Shown: piece by piece, positions 28,223-35,590 of the stretch
Numbering within the stretch: the first letter of the stretch is position 1
Layout of the letters: every line of letters starts with the position of its first letter
NCBI GenBank assembly: GCA_009918225.1
Contig: RGEP01000001.1
Location: 1 to 50,529, forward strand
Length of the DNA stretch: 50,529 nucleotides
Direction of reading: 5' to 3'
DNA from: Betaproteobacteria bacterium
GTDB taxonomy: Bacteria; Pseudomonadota; Gammaproteobacteria; Burkholderiales; Burkholderiaceae_C
Notes under the pieces: model-generated
What the model was told of the DNA's origin: nothing
The model's input: the letters and a program-made list of their open reading frames with translations, nothing else
The model's database searches: none
Position numbers and translations under genes: made by a program

Positions 28223-28699
28223 TCAGCGTGGGCCTGCGGCGGCTTGCCCTGCGCCTGCCGCATCCTCAGCCGGCCAATCGCGGATGTAGGCCTTGAGCAT
28301 GCGGTTTTCGAAATCCTGTGCGTCAACCACTGCCTTGGCGACGTCGTAGAAGGAGATCACGCCCATCAACGTGCGGCCATCGAGCACCGGCATGTACCGG
28401 GCGTGGCGGCCCAACATCATGCGGCGCACCTCGTCCATCTCGGTTTCCATGGTGCAGGTCATCGGATGGTCATCCATCACCGAACGGACCAGAAGCGAGC
28501 CCAACTGGTTCTGGTTGCGCACCACCGCGGCGATCACCTCGCGAAAGGTCAGCATGCCGCTGAGGTCGCCATGGTCCATCACCACCAGTGAACCCACATC
28601 ATGCTCGGCCATGGTCTTGACGGCTTCAGCCAAGGGAGTGTCGGAGCTCACCGTGAACAGGGTGCTGCCTTTGACGCGGAGGATGTCACTGACCTTCAT
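28223..28699 (-). CDS. Tandem CBS-domain protein
   Basis: A 158-residue cytoplasmic protein made almost only of a CBS pair (Bateman module), about residues 10-65 and 75-130, which usually binds adenosyl ligands such as AMP, ATP or S-adenosylmethionine. The repeats are recognisable as AEHDVGSLVVMDHGDLSGML and RHARYMPVLDGRTLMGVIS. No effector domain is present, so it probably acts through a partner. The frame is open upstream, but ATG at 28699 (MKVSDILRVKG) fits the family. It is divergent from metY and precedes aroC. Confidence 0.88.
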   Translation of the reverse strand: MKVSDILRVKGSTLFTVSSDTPLAEAVKTMAEHDVGSLVVMDHGDLSGMLTFREVIAAVVRNQNQLGSLLVRSVMDDHPMTCTMETEMDEVRRMMLGRHARYMPVLDGRTLMGVISFYDVAKAVVDAQDFENRMLKAYIRDWPAEDAAGAGQAAAGPR

Positions 28700-28808
28700 G
28701 ACGGTGCCTGCAGGTGTACAACAAAGAGCGGTCACGCGCGGGTGCGGACCAACGACCAGCGCCAACATAGCACACAATCTTTGCCAGACCAACGCCGGAA
28801 TCACCATC
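28700..28808. promoter_or_regulatory. Divergent intergenic region between the CBS-protein gene and metY
   Basis: This 109-base gap must carry promoters for the CBS-aroC-MFS unit and for metY-hydrolase. I see no clear -35/-10 pair, operator repeat or riboswitch-like structure in it; notably there is no obvious SAM-binding leader before metY, and the space is too short for most. Confidence 0.35.
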
Positions 28809-30149
28809 ATGGCCGGATACAGCTCGCCGCATTTCGACACCTTGGCTCTGCATGCCGGTGCCGCCCCCGACCCGTCTACCGGAGCCCGGGCGGTTCCCTT
28901 GCACCTGAGCACGTCCTTTGTGTTTCAGGATGCGGAGCACGCCGCCTCGCTGTTCAACATGGAGCGGCCTGGGCATGTCTACAGCCGCATCAGCAATCCC
29001 ACTACCGCGGTTTTCGAAGAGCGCATGGCGGCCCTGGACGGGGGCGTGGGCGCGGTGGCCACGGCCAGCGGCCAGGCAGCACTGCACCTGGCCGTGGCGA
29101 CCCTGGCTGGGGCAGGCTCGCACATCGTGGCCAGCGGTGCCTTGTATGGCGGCTCGCACAACCTGCTGGCCTACACCCTCAGGCGCTTCGGCATCGACAC
29201 CACCTTTGTGCCTCCGCGGGACTTGGATGCCTGGCGCCAGGCCATACGGCCCAATACCCGGCTGCTGTTCGGCGAAACCCTGGGCAATCCTGGCTTGGAT
29301 GTGCTGGACATTCCCTCGGTTTCGGCACTGGCCCATGAAGCGGGCTTGCCCCTGGTGGTGGATGCCACCTTCACCACGCCGTGGCTGATGAAGCCCATCG
29401 AATGGGGTGCCGATGTAGTCGTTCACTCGGCCACCAAGTTTTTGTGTGGCCATGGCACCGTGGTCGGCGGTGTGGTGGTCGATGCAGGACGTTTCGACTG
29501 GGCCGACAGTCCGCGCTTTCCCGAGCTCAGCCAACCCTACGAAGGCTTTCACGGAATGAACTTCGCCGAGGAAAGTCCCGTGGGCGCCTTCTTGCTGCGG
29601 GCCCGACGAGAGGGCTTGCGCGACTTTGGCGCCTGCATGAGCCCGCACACCGCATGGCTCATCCTGCAGGGCCTTGAAACCCTGTCCTTGCGGATGGAGC
29701 GGCATGTGGCCAACACCCGGCGCGTGGTGGATTTTCTGTGCAGCCACCCCATGGTGCAGGATGTGGCCTACCCCGAACTGCCCTCACATCCCGACCACGC
29801 GCTGGCGCAAAAACTGCTGCCCAAGGGTGCCGGGGCGGTCTTCAGCTTCAATCTGCGGGGCTCGCGCGAACAGGGCCGCGCGTTCATCGAAGCCCTGCAG
29901 GTGTTTTCGCACCTGGCCAATGTCGGCGACTGCCGCTCGCTGGTCATCCACCCGGCTTCCACCACCCACTTCCGCATGAGCGACGATGCCCTGAGGCTCA
30001 GCGGCATCGGCCCCGGCACGGTCCGCCTGTCCATCGGGCTGGAAGCCGCCGAGGACCTGATCGAGGATCTCAAGCGCGCCTTCAAGCTCGCCGACCGAGC
30101 GGCTTCACGCGGCCAAGCCCCGAGCAAGCCGCAGGGGGGCACCGCATGA
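28809..30149 (+). CDS. metY: O-acetylhomoserine sulfhydrylase
   Basis: A PLP enzyme of the Cys/Met metabolism family that forms homocysteine directly from O-acetylhomoserine and sulfide. The 446-residue length and the block HLANVGDCRSLVIHPASTTH favour MetY over the shorter MetZ or MetB. It has YSRISNPTT, the TASGQAAL phosphate-binding region, and the PLP lysine in VHSATKFLCGHG (Lys210). The frame is open 146 codons upstream, but MAGYSSPHFDTLALHAGA is the family start, at ATG 28809. Its stop overlaps the start of an alpha/beta hydrolase gene. Confidence 0.9.
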   Translation: MAGYSSPHFDTLALHAGAAPDPSTGARAVPLHLSTSFVFQDAEHAASLFNMERPGHVYSRISNPTTAVFEERMAALDGGVGAVATASGQAALHLAVATLAGAGSHIVASGALYGGSHNLLAYTLRRFGIDTTFVPPRDLDAWRQAIRPNTRLLFGETLGNPGLDVLDIPSVSALAHEAGLPLVVDATFTTPWLMKPIEWGADVVVHSATKFLCGHGTVVGGVVVDAGRFDWADSPRFPELSQPYEGFHGMNFAEESPVGAFLLRARREGLRDFGACMSPHTAWLILQGLETLSLRMERHVANTRRVVDFLCSHPMVQDVAYPELPSHPDHALAQKLLPKGAGAVFSFNLRGSREQGRAFIEALQVFSHLANVGDCRSLVIHPASTTHFRMSDDALRLSGIGPGTVRLSIGLEAAEDLIEDLKRAFKLADRAASRGQAPSKPQGGTA

Positions 30150-30958
30150 TCATCGAGCTCGAGGACCGGCGGGTTTACGCCTACACCGGGGGCCGACCCT
30201 TCGACCCCCGCCTGCCCTGCATGGTCTTCATCCATGGCGCGCTGCATGATCACAGCGTGTGGACCCTGGCGGCACGTTGGTTCGCACATCACGGCCATGC
30301 CGTGCTGGCCTTGGACCAACCGGGCCATATGCGCAGCAGCGGGCCAGCATGCCCCGACATCCCCGCACTGGCCGAATGGGTTTGGCAGGTACTGGACGCC
30401 TTGGATGTGCCGTCGGCCCACCTGGTGGGGCACAGCATGGGCTCGCTGATAGCCCTGGAAGCAGCGGCGCGGGTGCCCGACCGGGTTCAATCCCTGGTGA
30501 TGGTGGGCACGGCCTATCCCATGTCGGTGTCACCCGCCTTGTTGGAAGCGGCCGAACATCGTCCCGCACAGGGCATCGAATGGGTCAACCAGACCTCCAT
30601 CAGCAGCTGGTCGCTCAAGCCCAGCTATCCGGGGCCCGGCTTCAGCTTGCACGGGGGCAACCGCGCCCTGATGCACCGGGTGCTGGCATCCAATCGTGAT
30701 CTGAACCTGTTCAGCCACGACTTCCGTTTGTGCGACGCGTATCGGGGTGCTGAAGCTGCCATGCCGAAGGTTCGCGCCCGCACGCATCTGGTGCTGGGCG
30801 CGCGGGATCAGATGACGCCGCCCAAGGCCACGGCGCTGCTGCAGCAGGGGCTGCAAGCCCAAGTGCACACCCTGGCGACCGGACACAGCCTGATGCACGA
30901 AGACCCAGAGGGCTTCCTGCAGGTGCTGCGCCGCATCACAGCAACTGTTGCAAGGTAA
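30146..30958 (+). CDS. Alpha/beta-fold hydrolase
   Basis: A 270-residue cytoplasmic hydrolase with a complete catalytic triad: nucleophile in LVGHSMGSL (Ser97), acid in GARDQMTPP (Asp221) and histidine in ATGHSLMHEDP (His247). FIHGALHDHSVW provides the oxyanion-hole HG. The substrate is unknown. ATG overlaps the metY stop (ATGA), indicating coupled translation with metY. It is too short for, and lacks the nucleophile motif of, homoserine O-acetyltransferase MetX. The 3' end overlaps the convergent yihY-type gene by 23 bases. Confidence 0.88.
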   Translation: MIIELEDRRVYAYTGGRPFDPRLPCMVFIHGALHDHSVWTLAARWFAHHGHAVLALDQPGHMRSSGPACPDIPALAEWVWQVLDALDVPSAHLVGHSMGSLIALEAAARVPDRVQSLVMVGTAYPMSVSPALLEAAEHRPAQGIEWVNQTSISSWSLKPSYPGPGFSLHGGNRALMHRVLASNRDLNLFSHDFRLCDAYRGAEAAMPKVRARTHLVLGARDQMTPPKATALLQQGLQAQVHTLATGHSLMHEDPEGFLQVLRRITATVAR

Positions 30959-32111
30959 GGGGGGCGGACGAACGGGCCAGCCAAGCCTCGTTACCGGCTT
31001 GAGGAGCCACAAGAAAGGCCTGTACCGGCAAGTGCATCGGACATTGGCTCGGATGCAAGCGCAAGAGATAGCCGCCGCTGCCGTGTGCATCCGGCGGTAC
31101 ATGCACCAACCAGCCCCAGGCCACCATTTCATCGGCCACCGTCCGAACCTCCAAGGGGTCGGCCTTGGCCAGCGACGACAGCGTGGCGAGCTCCAGGGTC
31201 GGCTGCTCGGTGTCGCGAACGCCCGCCAAGGCCTGCAGCACGCGCAAGGCCAAGGTGAAGCGAGCACCTGGCAGGCGCCCATCCAGCGCGGGCGTGCCGC
31301 CGCGCAAGGCCGGCGCAGCAGCGGCCAATACCGCACCGGACAACACGATCACCCAGACGATGTAGATCCACAGCAGCAGGATGGGCAAGGTCGCAAACGC
31401 GCCATAGACCGCCGCAAAGACGGTCAGCGAGCTGACATACCAGCCCAAGGCTTCCTTGGCGATGGTGAAGGCCACCACCACGAAGGCCGCACCGATGAGG
31501 GCGTCGCGTGCGGCCACTGGCGTGTTGGGCAGGTACCGGAACAGCGCCGTGACGCCCGCCAAAAGGGTCACGATCTCCACCGCTTCCAGGGCCGTGGCCA
31601 AGACCACCGGCATCACCGGCCCCCAACCGCGCGAAGCCGTGAATGCGTAGGAGGCCGCCGTGAAAAACACGCCCACCAGCAAAGGTCCCAGGGTCATGGC
31701 CAGAAGGTAAAGCGTCAGCCGCGCGCCCACCGGCCGCGGTTGGCGCACGCGCCAGATTCGGTTGAGTGCGCGGTCGATGGTGAGCATCATCACCAAGGCC
31801 GACAACACCACGCCGGCCATGCCCACGGCGCCCAGCCGAGCTGCCTTGCCGGCGAACTGCGACACCGCCTGCAGCACGGGGCGGGCGATGAAGTCGGGCA
31901 CGAGCGACTGAAGAAACAGACGCTCGAGCCCTTCCTGGAAGGTCGCAAAACCCGGGAAGGCGCTGAACAGGGCCAGGGCCACCGTCAGCAAGGGCACCAA
32001 GCCCAGCAGGGTGGTGAAAGTCAGGCTGCCTGCCACCTGACCCAATCGGGCCTGTTTGAATCGCCCGCGCAACAGGCGCCAGAGCCCCCGAATCGAATCA
32101 CCTTGCATCAT
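30936..32111 (-). CDS. YihY/BrkB-family inner-membrane protein
   Basis: A 391-residue membrane protein of the family once mislabelled RNase BN. About six hydrophobic segments lie in residues 25-290, with the conserved GSLTFTTLLGLVPLLTV start, LNRIWRV and the AFATLPILLLWIYIVW stretch. About 100 soluble C-terminal residues follow, longer than E. coli YihY (290 in total), and look helical with a possible winged-helix part. Function is unknown; export or envelope roles have been suggested for relatives. ATG at 32111 or 32108 is possible. Its start lies only 9 bases from the divergent DUF2069 gene. Confidence 0.88.
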   Translation of the reverse strand: MMQGDSIRGLWRLLRGRFKQARLGQVAGSLTFTTLLGLVPLLTVALALFSAFPGFATFQEGLERLFLQSLVPDFIARPVLQAVSQFAGKAARLGAVGMAGVVLSALVMMLTIDRALNRIWRVRQPRPVGARLTLYLLAMTLGPLLVGVFFTAASYAFTASRGWGPVMPVVLATALEAVEIVTLLAGVTALFRYLPNTPVAARDALIGAAFVVVAFTIAKEALGWYVSSLTVFAAVYGAFATLPILLLWIYIVWVIVLSGAVLAAAAPALRGGTPALDGRLPGARFTLALRVLQALAGVRDTEQPTLELATLSSLAKADPLEVRTVADEMVAWGWLVHVPPDAHGSGGYLLRLHPSQCPMHLPVQAFLVAPQAGNEAWLARSSAPLTLQQLL

Positions 32112-32120
32112 CGGCCTATC

Positions 32121-32540
32121 ATGCCAGCCATGACCGATCTTGCCCCTCCGAGCCCACCGGGTGCTGCCGACCGGGTGGTGCAAACCACCCGCGCCTTGTC
32201 CATTGCCGCCTTGCTGGGCTTGGTGGTTCTGGGGCTGGCCTGGGAGCTGGTGTTGGCCCCCACCGGCAACCGAACCCTGGTGCTCAAGGTGATTCCGCTG
32301 CTCTTTCCCCTGTTCGGACTGCTCAAGCATCGCCTGTACACGCACCGGTGGGTGAGCTTGCTGGTGTGGCTGTATTTCACTGAAGGTGTGGTGCGCGCGA
32401 CGTCAGACCCCTACCCCTCTTGGGTTCTGGCCTTGGTTGAAGTGCTGCTGTGTCTGGTGCTGTTCACCGCCAGCGCGGTGCATGTCCGCTGGCGTTTGCA
32501 GCAGGCCAAGGCGCGGGGACCGCTGGAGGAGGCGCCCTGA
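32121..32540 (+). CDS. DUF2069 small membrane protein
   Basis: A protein of about 139 residues with four hydrophobic helices (roughly residues 27-47, 55-68, 76-90 and 100-118), matching the DUF2069 family found in beta- and gammaproteobacteria; LLVWLYFTEGVVRA is the most typical stretch. Function is unknown. ATG at 32121 or 32130 may be the start, and neither has a ribosome site. Its stop overlaps the start of the FAD oxidase gene (TGATG), so the two are coupled. Confidence 0.82.
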   Translation: MPAMTDLAPPSPPGAADRVVQTTRALSIAALLGLVVLGLAWELVLAPTGNRTLVLKVIPLLFPLFGLLKHRLYTHRWVSLLVWLYFTEGVVRATSDPYPSWVLALVEVLLCLVLFTASAVHVRWRLQQAKARGPLEEAP

Positions 32541-33991
32541 TGGGAGCGCAAACCAAGGGCACAGCGGCCAGCGGGCATTCGGCCCTGTTGCAGACCTTGG
32601 AGGCCATCACCGGGGAGGGCCATGTGCTCACCGGACCGGGCCTGCAGGCCTATGAGCAGGACTGGCGCCGCCGCTGGCACGGCCGTGCCCTGGCGGTGGT
32701 GCGCCCAGGCAATACCGATCAGGTGGCACAGGTGGTGCGGGCCTGCGCCGAACACGGCGTGTCCATCGTGCCGCAGGGTGGACACACCGGACTGGTGGGA
32801 GGCGGCACACCCGACGACAGCGGTACACAGGTGGTGATGTCGCTGCAGCGGTTGAACCGCGTCCGCGAGATCGATGCCGATAACCTGACCCTGACCGCTG
32901 AGGCGGGTTGCATTCTGCAGGCGGTGCAAGCCGCGGCGACCGACCGCGGTTTGCTGTTCCCCTTGAGCTTGGCCGCCGAAGGCAGTTGCACCATCGGCGG
33001 CAACCTGGCCACCAATGCGGGCGGCACCCAAGTGCTGCGCTACGGCAATGCGCGTGACCTGTGTCTGGGCCTGGAGGTGGTCACCGCCGAAGGTGAGGTG
33101 CTGCAAGGGCTCAGCGGCTTGCGCAAGGACAACACGGGCTACGACCTGCGCGACCTGTACATCGGCAGCGAAGGCACCTTGGGCATCATCACCGCAGCCA
33201 CCGTGAAACTGGTCCCGCAACCGGCGGCCACGATGACGGCCTTGGCCTGCTGCGCCAGGCCCGCCCAGGCGGTGGCCCTGCTGCGCCTGGCACGCGCCCG
33301 CCTGGGGGCCACCCTGACCGGCTTCGAGTTGATGAACGGTTTTTCGCGTGAACTGGTGGCGCGGCACCTGCCCCAGATTGCTCAACCGTTGTGGGCTGCT
33401 GGCCAAGCGCCGGCCTGGAGCGTGTTGCTGGAACAGTCTGATGATCAAGGCGCCCAGCAGGCCCAGCAGCGCCTGGAGAGCCTCTTGTCGCAAGCCTTGG
33501 AAGAGGGCCTGATCGATGATGCTGTGGTAGCCAAGAACCTCACTGAGTCGCGGGGGCTGTGGCACCTGCGCGAAGCCATCCCCCTGGCGCAGGCCGAGGA
33601 AGGCTTGAACATCAAGCATGACATTGCGCTGCCGGTCTCGCGCATCCCTGCATTCATTGCTCAAACCGATGCTGCGCTGGGCCAGGCCCACCCAGGTTGC
33701 CGCTTGGTGAACTTCGGCCACCTTGGGGACGGCAACCTGCATTACAACGTTCAGGCACCGGCCACGGTGGCTGCAGCCGACTTTTTGGCCCAGCACGAGT
33801 CGGCCATCAACACCCTCGTCTACGACGCCGTGCAGCGGCATCAGGGCTCGATCTCGGCCGAGCACGGCATCGGACGGCTCAAGCGCGAGGAACTGGTGCT
33901 GCGCAAGGACCCGGTCTCGCTGGCCCTGATGAAGCGGCTGAAAGCTGCCCTGGACCCCCGGGGCACCTTGAACCCCGGCCGCGTGGTCTAA
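32540..33991 (+). CDS. FAD-linked 2-hydroxyacid oxidase/dehydrogenase (GlcD / D2HGDH type)
   Basis: A 483-residue flavoenzyme with an N-terminal PCMH-type FAD domain (about 50-230; VPQGGHTGLVGGGTP, EGSCTIGGNLATNAGG, GSEGTLGIIT) and a C-terminal FAD-oxidase domain with the metal-ligand motif FGHLGDGNLHYN and the closing SAEHGIGRLKREEL. The family oxidises D-lactate, glycolate or D-2-hydroxyglutarate. A single subunit without GlcE/GlcF neighbours favours a D-2-hydroxyglutarate- or D-lactate-type enzyme, but the substrate is not certain. Confidence 0.88.
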   Translation: MGAQTKGTAASGHSALLQTLEAITGEGHVLTGPGLQAYEQDWRRRWHGRALAVVRPGNTDQVAQVVRACAEHGVSIVPQGGHTGLVGGGTPDDSGTQVVMSLQRLNRVREIDADNLTLTAEAGCILQAVQAAATDRGLLFPLSLAAEGSCTIGGNLATNAGGTQVLRYGNARDLCLGLEVVTAEGEVLQGLSGLRKDNTGYDLRDLYIGSEGTLGIITAATVKLVPQPAATMTALACCARPAQAVALLRLARARLGATLTGFELMNGFSRELVARHLPQIAQPLWAAGQAPAWSVLLEQSDDQGAQQAQQRLESLLSQALEEGLIDDAVVAKNLTESRGLWHLREAIPLAQAEEGLNIKHDIALPVSRIPAFIAQTDAALGQAHPGCRLVNFGHLGDGNLHYNVQAPATVAAADFLAQHESAINTLVYDAVQRHQGSISAEHGIGRLKREELVLRKDPVSLALMKRLKAALDPRGTLNPGRVV

Positions 33992-34010
33992 CGCTGCTGC
34001 GCTGCAAGCC

Positions 34011-34532
34011 TTACTGCAGCGGACCGCCCAAGCCTTTGGGCATGGGCAGCGGCACCACATCGATGCCTTCGTCGAGCAAGGACTCCCGCTCCTGGGCCGT
34101 GGTCTGGCCCCGGATGCCGCGCTCGGGTGATTCACCGTAGTGGATGCGCCTGGCCTCCTCGGCGAAACGCCCGCCCACATCTTCGGTGTTCTCGATCACG
34201 TGCCGCACCGCTTTCAGCCACGCTTTATGCATAAGCGCCATGGTGGCTTCGGCCTCCGGGGATGGAGGCCGTGGTGCCGGCGCGCCAGCCTGTGCAGGCA
34301 CTGCTGGGTCCTCAAGGCCGGGCTCCGTGCCCGGCTCGAAGGCTGGGCCTGGCCGCCCCGCGCTGCGTCCCAGGTTGAGGCGCGGCGCACTCAAGCGCTT
34401 GTTGATGTCCCGCGAAGCACAGAAGGGGCACTCCAGCAGTCCGCCTTGCTTTTGCTGGGCGTAGTCGTCCTCAGATCCGAACCAACCTTCAAAGGCATGG
34501 CCGGCCTCACAGCCCAGGTTGAAGACTTTCAT
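34011..34532 (-). CDS. DUF1178 family protein
   Basis: A 173-residue cytoplasmic protein of the DUF1178 family. It begins MKVFNLGCEAGHAFEGWF and has a CPFC pair around residue 38 that with Cys8 and His12 could bind zinc. The central part (about 55-95) is Pro/Ala/Gly-rich and probably disordered; the C-terminal half holds the family stretch NTEDVGGRFAEEARRIHYGE. Function is unknown. It lies 16 bases after the NUDIX gene at the end of the nuo run and meets the FAD oxidase tail to tail with a 19-base gap. Confidence 0.88.
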   Translation of the reverse strand: MKVFNLGCEAGHAFEGWFGSEDDYAQQKQGGLLECPFCASRDINKRLSAPRLNLGRSAGRPGPAFEPGTEPGLEDPAVPAQAGAPAPRPPSPEAEATMALMHKAWLKAVRHVIENTEDVGGRFAEEARRIHYGESPERGIRGQTTAQERESLLDEGIDVVPLPMPKGLGGPLQ

Positions 34533-34548
34533 TGAGCACATGATAGGT

Positions 34549-35196
34549 TCAGGCGCTCGGGTGTGCAGCCAGCAGGGTCGAATCGGCTTGCGGCAGGCCC
34601 AATTCGGCGCACCAGTCCAGCACGCTTTGCCACCGAGGCTGCCAACGGCCGGCCGCCCAGTGCTCGAGCCACAGCAGTCCAATTTGGGTCTTGGCATCGC
34701 TCAACTCGCCACGGGCCGCCAGCGCCTGCAGCGCCTGCAGTTCCACTTCGCACAGGTCCAACAACTCGTCCGGGTCCAGCCGCGCCTGGCCGGCCAACAA
34801 GCCACGGGCAAACCAGACCTCAATGAACTCATCCGAGTAGGCGGCCGCGTTGTGCAGCCGCCCAGCCGGTGCCCATTCCTGGGCACGGTAACCGGTCTCT
34901 TCAAACAGCTCGCGCATGCCCGTAAACAGGGTGGGCTCATCCCCGTCGCGCTTGCCGGCTGGGAACTCCAACAAGACCTGCTGCAAGGGATAGCGGTACT
35001 GGCGTTCCATGACCAAACGGTCGCGGCCCAACAGCGGCACCACCATCACCGCGCCCGGATGCCGGATGTACTCGCGCTCGACGACGGCCCCCGTCGACAA
35101 CCGCGCACGGTCGCGAAAAACCTGCAAAAACGAGCCGTGCAACACCTGTTCAGATGCGACAGGCACCTCTTGCAGCCGCTGGTCTTCAGGGCTCAT
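34549..35196 (-). CDS. NUDIX hydrolase, ADP-ribose pyrophosphatase type
   Basis: A 215-residue hydrolase with a perfect NUDIX box at residues 81-103 (G-x5-E-x7-RELFEETGY), preceded by VLLEFPAGK, as in ADP-ribose pyrophosphatases. It probably cleaves ADP-ribose or a related dinucleotide to AMP and a sugar phosphate. ATG at 35196 overlaps the end of the DUF2818 gene by 11 bases, so the gene is coupled to the tail of the nuo operon. The substrate call is by family resemblance only. Confidence 0.88.
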   Translation of the reverse strand: MSPEDQRLQEVPVASEQVLHGSFLQVFRDRARLSTGAVVEREYIRHPGAVMVVPLLGRDRLVMERQYRYPLQQVLLEFPAGKRDGDEPTLFTGMRELFEETGYRAQEWAPAGRLHNAAAYSDEFIEVWFARGLLAGQARLDPDELLDLCEVELQALQALAARGELSDAKTQIGLLWLEHWAAGRWQPRWQSVLDWCAELGLPQADSTLLAAHPSA

Positions 35197-35512
35197 CCAC
35201 GGCTCGGTCGGACACGCGTCTGCGCCGCAGGTAGCGCCACACGAAACCCGGGAAGGCAAAGGTCAAGAACAAGCTGCCCATGGCCACATAAAAAGCCCAG
35301 CCCTGGACGTGGCGCTGACCGATGCTGCCTTCGAGCGCAAAACCCGCCAGGATGCACAGGCCTGCGCCCGTGAGCAGTTCCACCAAGCGCCACCCCAGGT
35401 GTTTGGGCGCCCGCAAGGGGCCTACCAGGAACAGGCGCTCGTTGACAAAAGGGAGATTGGCCAAAAGCAGCCCCAGGGCCAGGACCAACCAGACTTCGTA
35501 CCGGATGTCCAT
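35186..35512 (-). CDS. DUF2818 small membrane protein
   Basis: A 108-residue protein with about three hydrophobic helices (residues 6-26, 44-64 and 72-92) and a very basic C-terminal end (RYLRRRR), typical of the DUF2818 family. It lies 78 bases after nuoN; this placement is familiar from Burkholderiales, hinting at a link with complex I assembly or function, which is unproven. Confidence 0.87.
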   Translation of the reverse strand: MDIRYEVWLVLALGLLLANLPFVNERLFLVGPLRAPKHLGWRLVELLTGAGLCILAGFALEGSIGQRHVQGWAFYVAMGSLFLTFAFPGFVWRYLRRRRVSDRAVDEP

Positions 35513-35590
35513 CAGCGTCCCACAGACAGCCGCCTGGCCGTCAGAGGCATGGACACGCGCAGCACTTGTGCACAGGTCATCGGATGCACT

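Noticed and set aside
28371..28808. Possible 146-residue N-terminal extension of MetY
   Set aside because: It lies antisense to the CBS-protein gene and has no family counterpart; MetY homologs begin at the ATG at 28809.
30146..30958. Hydrolase after metY as homoserine O-acetyltransferase (MetX)
   Set aside because: MetX shares the fold and would make pathway sense, but MetX is about 370 residues with a GGSMGG-type nucleophile; this protein is 270 residues with GHSMGS.
30936..32111. Naming the YihY-family protein ribonuclease BN
   Set aside because: That name was an early misassignment; the protein is an integral membrane protein with no nuclease motif.
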